Positions 23,071-33,975 of a DNA stretch of 64,000 bases are shown here, piece after piece (within the stretch, counting starts at the first letter, position 1; every line of letters begins with the position of its first letter). The notes beneath the pieces were generated by a model. The model ran no database searches. It had not been told where the DNA came from and saw nothing but the letters and a program-made list of their open reading frames with translations. The stretch covers positions 62,001 through 126,000 of the forward strand of contig NAJO01000022.1 in the NCBI GenBank assembly GCA_002077065.1, given 5' to 3'. Source of the stretch: Cryoendolithus antarcticus. Taxonomy: Eukaryota > Ascomycota > Dothideomycetes > Cladosporiales > Cladosporiaceae. The translations under genes were made by a program, and so were the position numbers.

Positions 23071-23892
23071 TCAGGGTGGCTCCGCCTCCTTCTTCGGCGG
23101 CGTACTCGACGGCACCAGCTGCGCCTCAGCCTTGTCAATCCGCTTCAGCAAGAACGCAGTACTCGCATCCCTAGCCTTCTCCAGCATCCTCAGCTGCGAC
23201 AACTCCATGTCATCGTACTTCGGCTTCGCTTGCGTTGAAGCGAGCATGACCCGCGGCGACTTCGCCGTCGCAGTCGCATCGATGATCACGTTTCCTGGAG
23301 GTAGTGGCGGCGCCTCGCCCTCTGCAGCGCGCTTCGCCATGGCTTCCTTTTCTATTGCCAGCGCCCGTAAGACTGTGATACTCTGATCTCGCTTCCCAAG
23401 CACTCTGACCAGTCTCTCCTTCTCCGCAAAATCATCCTCGACTTTTCGTTTCTTCGCCGCACCATCCATTACATCCTCCTGCCACTTCTGCACAGCTTCG
23501 CGGGTAGCGTTCTCCATATGCGTAAACCTCACAGGTCCCAACATTACGCCTCCGTACCATCGCGCTACAACACAAGCTCCCGTGACGCCCATACTAACGA
23601 GCACCTTCTCGACTTTACTCCCGCCATACTTCTCCCCATCGTCATCATGGCCAGTGACATATTGCTTCGCGTGCGTGAGAGACTGCTGATTACTTTCTCG
23701 TCGCCAGGCGAGGACTTTGTGACTCGCGGGCTTGATCTCGGCGAGGTGTTGGAGGTCTTTTGGCGGGAGGGTGGGGGAGAATAGGCCGATGAAGGTGGAT
23801 TCGCGGTCGGAGATGGGGGCGGAGCGGAAAATTGGGGGTTCCGTGGAGGTGTTAGAGGGGTCGATGTCTTCGTGTTTGCGTTTGAGCGACAT
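23071..23892 (-). CDS. IMPACT-family (UPF0029) protein
   Basis: A single exon of 273 residues. Residues about 20-135 form an Impact N-terminal domain: FRSAPISDRESTFIGLFSP, AEIKPASHKVLAWRR, then VLVSMGVTGACVVARWYGGVMLGPVRFTH split by a short acidic loop (DDDGEKYGG). In yeast Yih1 and mammalian IMPACT, a related domain is paired with an RWD domain and damps Gcn2 signalling by binding Gcn1. Here there is no RWD domain. The C-terminal half is instead charged and helical, with a SMARTLY-unlike Ala/Pro-rich loop, so this is the smaller fungal IMPACT-domain type rather than Yih1 itself. Function is unproven. Confidence 0.8.
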   Translation of the reverse strand: MSLKRKHEDIDPSNTSTEPPIFRSAPISDRESTFIGLFSPTLPPKDLQHLAEIKPASHKVLAWRRESNQQSLTHAKQYVTGHDDDGEKYGGSKVEKVLVSMGVTGACVVARWYGGVMLGPVRFTHMENATREAVQKWQEDVMDGAAKKRKVEDDFAEKERLVRVLGKRDQSITVLRALAIEKEAMAKRAAEGEAPPLPPGNVIIDATATAKSPRVMLASTQAKPKYDDMELSQLRMLEKARDASTAFLLKRIDKAEAQLVPSSTPPKKEAEPP

Positions 23893-24616
23893 GGTCGGAG
23901 TTGCCTCGAGCTCAGGCTACACCAACGTCCTTGGTGGTCGCGACATGAGGAGTGTGAGGTCGTACAATGTTCGAGGTCGATGAGGTCATATCATCGTTGC
24001 TGATTGACCACGCACGTGACCATAACATCTGTTCCGCACTTTCACCGTACGCGATCAACACCAGTCTACATCCCACCCTCGCCCCGTATGAGCATGGCGT
24101 CATGTCCTCCTGGTCTCCGACAATGTGTGCTCGACATCGAAAGAGCGGATCGTGGTGCTCTGCTCTAGGTCTATCTACTCGATGGCGCTATCGTAGTCAA
24201 TCTGCTTGACAATGATACCCTGGCTCGAGAACCAGTACTCATATACTGCACTGGACCCGAGCTGATCAAGGGAAGTAGCTAGAACCCGCTCAGGCATCTG
24301 AACACGGTCTTGCTTGCAAGACCACTTCCCTTTTGTTCTTGTAAGGTCTCGCCTGGCGGTGACCTTTCCTGGACTCCGCGAGTTTGCGCGAGATAATCGA
24401 CACGAGTTCGAATCTTTGATTGTGCAAAGCACAGTAGGGTAGAATTTTACAGAAACTGGCTAAGTCTCGGAGACCTCTATCATCGGCGCAGTGTTTCCAT
24501 GCGAGACCGAGCGATCTTTTCATCGCGGTTGGAGTCTTGCGACTCACACGTACGCTGCGCCGCTATCAGGCTAACATCATTCGACGCCGTGGTCATAGTC
24601 GGGTGCAAGGCTCACC
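23893..24616. other. Intergenic, promoter side of the IMPACT-family gene
   Basis: About 720 nt between two minus-strand genes with no supported gene. A gttcgaatc motif near 24405 suggested a tRNA T-arm, but the flanks do not pair. Confidence 0.45.
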
Positions 24617-25444
24617 CTACAAACTACTTTTCTCCCTCGCTGGCCCTCCTTCCGGCCATCCGAACCTCACAGTCCCCTCTTCAATTCCCTTTCTCACAAC
24701 GCCCAAACCCCCGCTCTTCACCATGAACTCCAGCCTATAATCCCTATACTCCCTCCGCAACCCCTTCCCCTTCGTGAAAGCCCCTCCCATAGCCTTGAAC
24801 GCCTTCAATCCCTCTTCAAACTCCCCAAAAGTCTTCTTGACGCTCTCCCGCTGCTTTATACGCTGATACCAGAGGTCCAGCTTCGAGTCTGCGGGAGCTT
24901 TGACAACGCTGCGATTATATATGGGCGCAACGCAGATGTCGCCATACCCGAATGTTTCCCCATCGAAGTAGGGTCGGTCGCCGAGCTGAGCTTCGAGCCA
25001 GGTCTGTATCTCGATAGTCTGCCGCTTCATCTCAGCCTGTAGCTTTTCTTTCTCCTCGCCCTCCGCGCGGCCAAAGACGTTGACTTCGCCGAATGCCCAG
25101 TTGATGGCCTCATAAGTGGTATCGCAGATCTCCTCCACATGCCGCACCCTCACTTTCTCCTTGGCATCTTTCGGGAGCAGTGGGTTCTCCGGGTAAGCGT
25201 CTTCAAGGTATTGCAATATGATTGTGGAGTCGAAGACTGCGAAGTCGCCATCTACTAGGGTAGGTACTTCTAGTCGGGGATTCTGGGCCGATAATGAAGG
25301 GTCCGCTGCACCGGAGCCGAGAGCTTGGGGCGTAGCGAAGTCGAACTCGAGACCTTTCTCACGAAGAGCGATGCGGACTTTCTGGGCGTAGGAGGAGACT
25401 GGGTGATTGTGAAGGAAGAGTTTCTGTTTGTTTGAGGAGGACAT
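24617..25444 (-). CDS. Glutathione S-transferase
   Basis: A 275-residue single-exon protein. The ATG at 25444 (MSSSNKQKLFLHNHPVSS) is preferred over one 96 nt upstream, because the extra residues are unlike any GST start. The N-terminal thioredoxin-like domain (about 8-85) has the Ser-type active-site segment HPVSSYAQKVRIALREKG, the cis-Pro region RLEVPTLVDG, and the glutathione-binding DSTIILQYLE. The helical C-terminal domain spans about 95-215, with YFDGETFGYGDICVAPIYNR as the N-capping region. The final 50 residues extend past the usual domain and are basic. Expected role is conjugation of glutathione to electrophiles in the cytosol. The substrate cannot be told from sequence. Confidence 0.88.
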   Translation of the reverse strand: MSSSNKQKLFLHNHPVSSYAQKVRIALREKGLEFDFATPQALGSGAADPSLSAQNPRLEVPTLVDGDFAVFDSTIILQYLEDAYPENPLLPKDAKEKVRVRHVEEICDTTYEAINWAFGEVNVFGRAEGEEKEKLQAEMKRQTIEIQTWLEAQLGDRPYFDGETFGYGDICVAPIYNRSVVKAPADSKLDLWYQRIKQRESVKKTFGEFEEGLKAFKAMGGAFTKGKGLRREYRDYRLEFMVKSGGLGVVRKGIEEGTVRFGWPEGGPAREKSSL

Positions 25445-25919
25445 TGTAGGAGCTGGGGTGAAGGTGGGTAGAGACAGCAGGACAGGAAGAGGTATAATAG
25501 AAATGCGTAGTTGACTTACGATGTTGAGCTTTACAAGCAAAGCTGCGATAGAAGTATTGGCCGCACGTTGACATCAGAGCTGGAGCTAACGTTCGGCGTG
25601 TGGTTGTCCGAGGTCCAGGTATGAGTGGAGCTCGACTTGAGCTGAGAAGCTCTCTGACCTCGTTACTCCCAAAAAGCTACGGCTTGTGTAAATGTTTCCG
25701 CGAAGCAGCCAGGCGACCGTACCAGAAAGTATGCATTCTGTTTCCCTCGAGCGGCGTCTCACTGTTGGGGCCTTTATCGTTTCGTCCTTGTAAGCCGTTG
25801 GACAAAATGATCCATCGCAACTTGTCCAACACAGTACCATCCGCTGCAATACTACCTGTCATACCCGATTCCAGCGCTAATAATCAATCATGGACGTCGT
25901 GCATAGCTTTCTTGCGACC
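25445..25919. other. Intergenic between GST and SPT2 genes
   Basis: 475 nt holding the GST promoter and the SPT2 3' flank, both on the minus strand. No gene is supported. Confidence 0.4.
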
Positions 25920-26969
25920 TCAGAACTTCTTCTTCTCCCTGGCATTCTTACTAAGTGCCATCAGCTTCTGCTTCCTCGCCAATTTCTCCCTCTTCAGTCG
26001 CGCCTCTTCAACCAGTGCTTCCTGGTCCTCCTTCCGCGCCACCTTCGTGGCTAGCTCCTCCTCCTCATCGATCTCGTCCATGCGCGCCTCCATGTCAGAC
26101 TCCGAGTCGTAGTCTCCTTCGTCTTCGTCTTCTGCGTCGTCGATGTCTGACCATGATGCATAGCCGCCGTACTTGTCCTGGCCACCGTGCTTGTCTTTCG
26201 CCTTCGAAGATTTCGCCGGTTGGCCAGGTGGTGCTGTGCGCATGGTGCCCTTGTATGCGAGTGGAACAGGGCCTTTGCGCATCGTGCCTTGGTATGCGAC
26301 TGGCGCTGGACCTTTCTTTGGCCTTTCACCAGGCTTGCCTACATTTGGCGTACCACTTCTGCTGCGTCCCTCCTGCGCCGCCGCGCTGCCCTTCCGTGCA
26401 CCTAAGCGATCTGTCCTCTGCTTCTCGATCGCATCCACTTTCATCCGATCGCGCTCGCGCTTCGTGATTCGCTCGGTAGGCTTGTGCACGATGAGGGTAC
26501 TGCCCGATGCTTTGAGCAGTGCCTCGGACTCCTTCGCCTTGGCTAGGATTGCAGCATAGCCCTTTAGTGCGGGCTTCGGTGCAGCTGCTACAGATGTCGT
26601 AGTGGCGGAAGCCGGACCAGCCGGTGCTCGTGAAACAGCAGTCGGAAGTGGCTTGCCGTTGCTACCAGTAAGCTGAAATCGAGAAGGAGGCTTAGAAATG
26701 CCCATCGTGCTGATAGCAGCCGTGACTGCATTTCCTAATACCGCACGCGTCAAACCTGGCGGTGCAGTCTTGGCTAGTGATCCACTATCTCCTGCTCGAG
26801 CGACTTTGGGTGGTGGTCCAGCATGGCTGTCCTCAGCCTTGCGCTTCAGCGATCCTGCGCCGTTCGCGCTCGTTGGTCTGCTGTCGTTCATCCTGGGAGC
26901 CCCCAGAGAAGACACCGCTGGGCGCGTCGAGCCTACTCCGTTCCTCGCCTCCTCGCGACCGCCCGTCAT
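25920..26969 (-). CDS. SPT2-like chromatin protein
   Basis: A 349-residue minus-strand protein from the ATG at 26969. SPT2 is an H3-H4 chaperone that acts on nucleosomes during transcription. The C-terminus carries the SPT2 signature: an acidic run with YDSESDMEARMDEIDEEEEL, then the basic helix ARKEDQEALVEEARLKREK ending AREKKKF. The central region has PERTITKRERDR-like basic helices and a near-tandem pair, GPAPVAYQGTMRKGPVPLAY followed by KGTMR, which belongs to the PAYxGTM motifs common in the family. The N-terminus is low-complexity. The frame is open further upstream, but those residues are Ser/Cys/His-rich and implausible, so the ATG at 26969 was chosen. A short spliced 5' exon cannot be excluded. 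Confidence 0.8.
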   Translation of the reverse strand: MTGGREEARNGVGSTRPAVSSLGAPRMNDSRPTSANGAGSLKRKAEDSHAGPPPKVARAGDSGSLAKTAPPGLTRAVLGNAVTAAISTMGISKPPSRFQLTGSNGKPLPTAVSRAPAGPASATTTSVAAAPKPALKGYAAILAKAKESEALLKASGSTLIVHKPTERITKRERDRMKVDAIEKQRTDRLGARKGSAAAQEGRSRSGTPNVGKPGERPKKGPAPVAYQGTMRKGPVPLAYKGTMRTAPPGQPAKSSKAKDKHGGQDKYGGYASWSDIDDAEDEDEGDYDSESDMEARMDEIDEEEELATKVARKEDQEALVEEARLKREKLARKQKLMALSKNAREKKKF

Positions 26970-27469
26970 AGTAATGAGTGAGTCATGCAATTTTGGCCGT
27001 AAAACCGATGAATGCTGCCTGACCGTCGAATGCAAGAAGCTATGCAGAGCGCTGGAGATCGAAGGACAGAGAAACCAGGTGTTGGAGAACGAAAGGAGAG
27101 ATGAACGTGTGTGGTATGAGATACATGGCAGGAGAAGAGAGATGTTACGACAGTGAACGGTGATATGAGCGAAAGGCTCCATACACAAACAGGAAGCGCG
27201 CTTGAAAGCCTCAGGCAGAAAGCCCACTTCGGAAATCTTGGCACCGGCCGCGAAATTGTAGTGGGACACCGCAGCCGTCACCTTCGATTGACTACACCCG
27301 ACAACACACCCAGGACTCGAAGATTCAGTCTGCGCCCAGCGCTTAAATCGATTGAATTCTCCTGTTCCCAAACAACACCTCTACAGTACGTCCGCCGCAC
27401 TACACACTATCATTAATCTCACGAGCGACACTCCTCAGACAAACACTGACCTCACCAGACACCGACATC
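26970..27469. other. Divergent promoter SPT2 / P2
   Basis: 500 nt between head-to-head genes. The side nearest the P2 gene is rich in short C/A runs (caaacaacacctctac; cacactcctcagacaaacactgacc), typical of leaders of highly expressed fungal genes. No gene is supported. Confidence 0.45.
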
Positions 27470-27875
27470 ATGAAGCACTTGGCGGCATACCTCCTTCTCG
27501 GCTTGGCCGGCAACACCTCCCCTTCCGCCAGCGACATCAAGGAGGTTCTCTCTTCCGTCGGCATCGAGGCTGAGGAAGAGCGTCTCAACTCTCTGCTCTC
27601 TGAGCTCGAGGGCAAGGACATCAACGAGGTATGCTCTTCTTATCTCAAACGGCTGCACCAACGAGAGAGACACATCCACTAACACAGCACAGCTCATCCA
27701 AGAGGGTTCGCAGAAGCTGGCCTCCGTCCCATCGGGCGGCGCTGGTGGTGCCCCCGCTGCTGGAGGCGCTGGCGCTGCTGCTGGTGGTGAGGCTGCCGCT
27801 GAGGAGGCACCTGCTGCTAAGGAGGAGGAGAAGGAGGAGTCTGATGAGGATATGGGCTTCGGTCTGTTCGATTAA
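27470..27875 (+). CDS. RPP2: 60S acidic ribosomal protein P2
   Basis: Two exons (27470-27628, 27693-27875) encode 113 residues, the usual P2 length. The 64-nt intron begins GTATGC, has a CACTAAC branch site, and the junction gives [15 protein letters not shown]2 dimerises with P1 on the uL10 stalk of the large subunit and recruits translational GTPases. The N-terminal helical domain begins [15 protein letters not shown], followed by [20 protein letters not shown]. An Ala/Gly hinge leads to the acidic end [12 protein letters not shown], the conserved phosphorylated tail. The start MKHLAAYLL separates it from P1. Confidence 0.97.
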
Positions 27876-28361
27876 GCGTGTCGCTCCTGGGCAATGTGAC
27901 GGGAAGACGATGTACGGGTCTGGCTATGGGAAGGCTCGTACGCTTGAATGGCTACGGCAACGAACAACCCGCTCCTTTCAAGTGCGATCAGATTCATGCA
28001 GCTCGTAGGGCGCGTGGAGCATGATACAGCAGTGAGCGCATGCTCGCTTGCAGGATAGCACAATCGATCTTCGACATCTCACCACTTTTACTGTCTATAT
28101 GACTGTCAGCCAGTGACTGTAGCGCCACGCGTGTACCGTTGATCTCTCGCGATCTTTGACCAGTGCGAAATGTTACCTTCGTGACCCTGACCATCCCCTC
28201 GCCCGTTCATATGATTTCTTGGTGCACCCGGGTTTACTTCGGCGAAGCGATGCCAAGCCCTGAATCCCACAATCGCCAAAGCGCACACCACCTCACAGCG
28301 ACACTTCACTGTTGCTCATCAACGACCACCATCCTGCTCATAGTCACCGACATCTGCAGAC
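27876..28361. other. Intergenic between RPP2 and RPS15
   Basis: 486 nt between two tandem ribosomal-protein genes, containing the RPP2 3' flank and the RPS15 promoter. No gene is supported. Confidence 0.45.
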
Positions 28362-29109
<748 letters not shown>

Positions 29110-29497
29110 ATCCATAACTCCGGAATACTTACATCGATCGACCACCACGAAGAGAGCTTTGGGACTTGCATTCCTCATGGTGGCAGGTCAATGCTCCAGT
29201 ACCCGTCACGGGCGTAGCTTTGCAGCGTGCAGTCAAGGGCGTGAGCATATCGTTCTCACGATGCACGGAGAGACCATAGTCACCTGTAGCACCAAGCAAT
29301 GAACGATATGTACAAACGTCAGACATTATTAACGACGCTCCCGTCTTTCCCGGCCCCAGTCTATCATGAGTGTCATCATCCCAGCACCTCCCGCACCCAA
29401 CTTTTTGACGTGATTGGATATACCATTACCAGCCAACCGAGCGCAATTCGACCGCCAAATCATCCTTCTATATCCTCCATGTCCAAGCCTCACATCC
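29110..29497. other. Convergent 3' flanks of RPS15 and the PX gene
   Basis: 388 nt between converging genes. No gene is supported. Confidence 0.4.
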
Positions 29498-32400
29498 TCA
29501 CTCTGCAAGCACCCCCCTCAACAAACCCCCAAACCCCTCGCTCATCTTATTCAACTCCCTGATCTCTGGCTTCTTGGGTTCTCCCGCGCCTCTCTTAAGC
29601 GCCTCCCGCTGCCTAACCCTCCGTTTCCTCTCACTCTCAAGCGGATCAGCCTCCTCATCATCGCCCTCGCCCTCTCCATCCTCCTCACTCTCGCCATCCG
29701 AATCCGAGTCCAAGTCCTGCAGATCCATGGCATTGAGACCGAAATCCGATGGGGAGAAATTGAGGCCGGGTTTACCGGAGGCTCCGGAAGCGGGGTGAGG
29801 AGCGGAGGCGAGTTTCTGGCGGGTTTTGTCGTTATGCCACTTCTTCCGCGCCATTTGCCAGCGGATGAGGGAGTTGATTTCGCGGACTACGAGGTCTTTG
29901 TCTACGAGGTGGGAGTCCAAGGCGCCGAGGAGCAGGGCGTTCATATCTAGTTTCCCTCCCGTCGGGCCGTTTCGCAAGAAGTCGAGGATATTCTCGATCC
30001 ACGCCATGAGCTTGTCGAAGAGGCCGTTGTCGTGGAGATGCACTTCGTGGACGAAGGAGAAGAGGTTCTCTTCGTGCCGCGCGCAGACGTCTATGAACGA
30101 CTGCACGGTTTGGTTCGGATCCGCGGAGACGTCTTGACGTTGCGCCTTTTCGATCGTGATGATAGCGTCGTCGACGAACTTGGAGAAGTCTGTGACGCTG
30201 TTGTAGACGTTTGCAGATTTGTAGACGCGGACGAGGGGCTCGTAGAAGATTGTGAATAAGTCGCGGAAGAGGTGCAGGGTGGTGGGCTCTTCGATCAAGC
30301 TGAGCATGGCTTCTTTGTCACGCTTGCGGGTGTGGAGTTTGAGGAGATGATTCAAGTGCGCGTAGAGCTCCGCGCTTTCCCGCATGCTGGGATCTGCGGC
30401 TGTAGGGGCTAGAAGAGCAGTGTTGAAGGCGGCGTAAGCGTTGAACGATTCTGCTATTTCGGTCTCTGTGAGTTCGGGGGCGAGGACGGGGGTTTGCAGA
30501 ATTTTGAGCAGAAGGTCGACGCCTTCCTCTGCTGCGTCGGCGCGGAGGGCGTTCTTGAGCGGGATCGAAGCGTTGGTGTAGGTCGCGATTTTGGACGTGT
30601 AAGTCGGTCGGTCGATCTTTGTTGAGAGTGTATCGATCGAGCGTTGCAGCGTTCGGATGCCATCGCCTATCGCAAAGCCGAACATGCGTTGTAGCAGGGA
30701 CTTGGCGCCTAGCGGCTGCGCCATGAAGAGATCCAGCACGCCTTTCATCACTGCTGCCGGGTTGGTAAACCGGATGACTTGCTTCAGTGCTGTATAAGGC
30801 ACGAGACTGTGCAGGCGCTTCAGCTGTGCGAAAAGCTCTGGACTGTTGTCTTCGGCGAGGAAGAGATGGTACAGTGTCGCTGCCACTTCTATCCTGAGCC
30901 ATTCACAAACTTTGCGGTACTCAGGATCGAGCTCTGTTATGCTGTTCTTGATCTTGATCTCGCCGAAGAGATTTCGAAGCCCGTTCCTCTCGATGACTTT
31001 CCGACGGAACTTCTCCATATGCACATCTAGCTCTTTGGCACGCTGATTCGCGATCTCGAAGAAACGCCGTTGCTCCTCCATGCGCTTCTCGTCCATATCT
31101 TTTCTTCGCTCGATGTCAATCAGCTCTTCATCTGTGAGCTTGGTTGGATTGGCAGTCAGGAATTCCTCCATTGCTTTGCTGCCAGCGATTGTGTCATTCT
31201 GTAGGAAGTTCCGCAAGAATGCCCTCAGTGAGACTCTCTGGTCTTCTCTCACTAGCATCTTCCCTGGCGCTGGCGAAGCATCTCTCGAGGGCGTCAAGTG
31301 CGCACTGGAGTCCATACTCGCTCTCGGTGATGCCGTCCCAGGTGCAAGAGACGTCCTCGAGCTATTCCTCTTGTGCGCAGTCGTGCTTCCACCCCAAGCC
31401 GGTAGCCAAGCTCGCAGTCCACCACCTCCATCCGCATTCAGCTGATCTGGGGGCGCCAATCCTGTGCCCTGTGTCGATAGCGAACTGACACTGGACGCAT
31501 CGTCGTCATCCGCACCACCAGCGTACATCGAGTGACTTTTATTCTTGCTCGGCAATGGTGGTAAGACCTTCCCTGGTATTTCGACCCGTAGCTTCTTGTG
31601 CATCTTCACGAAGTCGCCAAACCGCCTCGCCACGTAGTACGGCTCTCCATTGTTCCTCTTTACCCTCAACAAGAACTCAGCATGCGAGTGATGCCGCACA
31701 TGTCGTTTCACAGTCACAGTCCTTACACCCGCCACGTTGACATCCCAACCATTAATCTCGTTGCCCTCTGGGATATTCGCCATCAGGCCTTCCTCGTTCG
31801 CGCCACGATCGACAACTTCCATCTCGCTGAAGCGAATCCTCTCCTCATAGCCAGAGGCGGTAGGAATGCCCGACACCATCATGAGCTCCACCAGCTTTGT
31901 AGCCTTGAGCGCTAGCTTTGAACGTTTCGTAGCTTCCAGTCGATCTTCGGACGAGGAGATCTGCTTATTCGCGAAGTTTTCGAGGAAGACTTGCAGCTTA
32001 TCTTGCCAGAAGTCTTTCTCCTTCGCCTGGTTCAGAAATGGGAAGTTGCGCACAAAGTGTACGAAGATATACCGCAGCAGTGGAAGCTCCGAGTCTTCTG
32101 GCGGTACTTCACCTGCTTCTGATCGGAACGGTGCGCCGAATCGCTGCAGTGCTGTGGGGTGTGAGAGTTCCCTAATCTCCCATTGTGTCTGTTGGCTAAG
32201 GAGCTCGCGCTTGAGGTAGTGCTCTTGCTTGCCCGTGAGGAGTGATCCAGGCGGAGGGATTGTCATCTTCGAATTGTAAGACATAGAAGACTGGAGTCGC
32301 TCGAGTTTCTGGCGCTGTTGGGGATCTTGCGGATCATAGGAATGGGGTTGTGCGGACTCGTAAGCCGTAGGCGATTGTGACTCGGGAGCGTCTACAAAAT

Positions 32401-32527
32401 CGTTCATACTATCCATTGTGCCTGCGCGGTCCAATTTGCTCCTGCTAAGTCCGGGGGTGCGGTTTGTGAGTTGTACCTTCCTCGGATCGAAGGCTGAGCC
32501 ATTTGTGAGGCCGCCGTTGGAGCTCAT
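29498..32527 (-). CDS. PX/PXB-domain protein, Lec1 (YPR097W)-like
   Basis: A single-exon protein of 1009 residues. After a disordered 70-residue start comes a PX-associated (PXB) helical region (about 95-215): GSLLTGKQEHYLKRELLSQQ, RYIFVHFVRNFPFLNQ. A PX phosphoinositide-binding domain follows (about 255-450), with HAEFLLRVKRNNGEPYYVA, RRFGDFVKMHKKL and PGKVLPPLPSKNKS. It is interrupted by a low-complexity Ser-rich insert of about 85 residues before REDQRVSLRAFLRNFLQN. The C-terminal half is a large helical domain of the DUF3818 type (VCEWLRIEVAATLYHLFLAE; YEPLVRVYKSANVYNSVTDF), ending in an acidic, then basic stretch. This layout matches yeast Lec1, linked to lipid and ergosterol distribution. 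A peripheral membrane role is likely; the exact lipid is unknown. Confidence 0.85.
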   Translation of the reverse strand: MSSNGGLTNGSAFDPRKVQLTNRTPGLSRSKLDRAGTMDSMNDFVDAPESQSPTAYESAQPHSYDPQDPQQRQKLERLQSSMSYNSKMTIPPPGSLLTGKQEHYLKRELLSQQTQWEIRELSHPTALQRFGAPFRSEAGEVPPEDSELPLLRYIFVHFVRNFPFLNQAKEKDFWQDKLQVFLENFANKQISSSEDRLEATKRSKLALKATKLVELMMVSGIPTASGYEERIRFSEMEVVDRGANEEGLMANIPEGNEINGWDVNVAGVRTVTVKRHVRHHSHAEFLLRVKRNNGEPYYVARRFGDFVKMHKKLRVEIPGKVLPPLPSKNKSHSMYAGGADDDDASSVSSLSTQGTGLAPPDQLNADGGGGLRAWLPAWGGSTTAHKRNSSRTSLAPGTASPRASMDSSAHLTPSRDASPAPGKMLVREDQRVSLRAFLRNFLQNDTIAGSKAMEEFLTANPTKLTDEELIDIERRKDMDEKRMEEQRRFFEIANQRAKELDVHMEKFRRKVIERNGLRNLFGEIKIKNSITELDPEYRKVCEWLRIEVAATLYHLFLAEDNSPELFAQLKRLHSLVPYTALKQVIRFTNPAAVMKGVLDLFMAQPLGAKSLLQRMFGFAIGDGIRTLQRSIDTLSTKIDRPTYTSKIATYTNASIPLKNALRADAAEEGVDLLLKILQTPVLAPELTETEIAESFNAYAAFNTALLAPTAADPSMRESAELYAHLNHLLKLHTRKRDKEAMLSLIEEPTTLHLFRDLFTIFYEPLVRVYKSANVYNSVTDFSKFVDDAIITIEKAQRQDVSADPNQTVQSFIDVCARHEENLFSFVHEVHLHDNGLFDKLMAWIENILDFLRNGPTGGKLDMNALLLGALDSHLVDKDLVVREINSLIRWQMARKKWHNDKTRQKLASAPHPASGASGKPGLNFSPSDFGLNAMDLQDLDSDSDGESEEDGEGEGDDEEADPLESERKRRVRQREALKRGAGEPKKPEIRELNKMSEGFGGLLRGVLAE

Positions 32528-33975
32528 GTTGCCTCACTGGGGCACGAGTGATGTGGGTGTGGAAGCAGAAGCGCGCGAGGCATAGACGACAAGCTCAAAC
32601 ACTACATATGGCCCACTTCACGAGCTTGAACAATGCGGCCAGACGACGCGTATGTGCAGTTCTCGAGCTGCATGCATGACGTGCGCCACTTTCGCCAATT
32701 CACTGCCAACTCCGCCCCACGCGATGATCAACCGACAACTACGAGAATGCGAGGGGACCGCAGCCAGGCAGCGAAGCTACCGACCACTCTCTCATGTATG
32801 TCCGCGACCGTGCCCGCGCCTGAATCAAGACGCGTACCAGCACACAGGCGATAATCTTCGAAGATCTGCGCTGGCAGCAGCACCAAAAGTGCCCGCCTCG
32901 AACGGCCCGCTCGTTCCACCACCGTGGATCACAAAGCTTGGCTCCGCCGCCGGGACAGCCTTATGGTAAGGTCTTGGCTTCTGGCCAAGATCTTCTTTGT
33001 GTGAAGAAAGTGAAGTCATGAGGGTCCGTATGGCAGCCCTGATCTGCATTCGCCGCGAGACCGCTGGAAGACTCATCGTTGTGCCATAGGTGCGGGAGGC
33101 ACCATTCACGATACAGCGCAATGCGATACAGGTCATTTGCTGGCTTAGCATGACAACAAGACTGGCATCTTGGGCCTGGTGCGTTCTGGTCTCATTCGGT
33201 ATACCTATCGCTAGGTGGGTCTGAACTAGGGCGGCGTAGACCATGTCCCGTACTGTAGCAGTACCGTATAAACGGTATAGTCAACACCGAGTCACGCAGC
33301 ACGCCATAATCGCACCAAGTGGATCCGAACATGCCTCAAGACGCCGGAGCCGATCCGTCGTACTTCACATCGTGCATTGTCAATTGCTCTCCCACTCCAA
33401 CTTCACCATTCAGTTGGATTTGATCAAGCTGCAACTAGGATCACAGAGGTCCTCTATCAGTGATGCACGCGAAACTCTCGCTTCTGCTTACCACATCGCG
33501 TTACTCACACGGATCCGTCCGCCTGGCCCGGGGCATGAAACCCATGCAGGTCCCCTCCTTGAGAGATAAGAGCTGATATGAGGCCAAAGACCAGGTCCGC
33601 GATTGCATGCCGTCAAGCACCTCGTTCAACGCTACTGGAGCTTGCAGGCGAAGGCGTGGGTATCGGCACTGTAGTTCAGACCTGTAGTAGAGGTGCCGTG
33701 CGCCCGAAGGAGGCCGATCAGAGCTTCCACGCGAAGCTGGGTAGTCGGCATGCAGCCACAACGGCCGTGCAATGGGACCTTATCTCGACCACCCAGGTCG
33801 ATGTTGGAGCTGTATCAGTGTGAAGCGAGGTAGGTGGTAGTACTTTTGTTTTCTCATATTTGTCTTCTGCATCTTTATACATATTAACCCTACCGTTCGA
33901 AGTCTTGTACAGTGCTATCGAGATTAGTTGAGCACTGGACATCACATGTAGTCTAACTAAGCTCAAAGCTTCAAC
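32528..33975. other. Gene-free divergent region between PX gene and permease
   Basis: About 1.45 kb between head-to-head genes. Several frames of 60-140 codons exist but show no family character, and none has neighbouring exons that splice sensibly. It probably holds two promoters. An AT-rich segment lies at 33840-33920, close to the permease start. Confidence 0.45.

Noticed and set aside
24395..24430. tRNA-like T-arm (gttcgaatc)
   Set aside because: The flanking five bases do not form a T-stem and no acceptor or anticodon arm fits upstream.
32825..33244. 139-codon minus-strand frame in the PX-permease gap
   Set aside because: No domain or splice partners, and the overlapping plus-strand frames are of similar quality.
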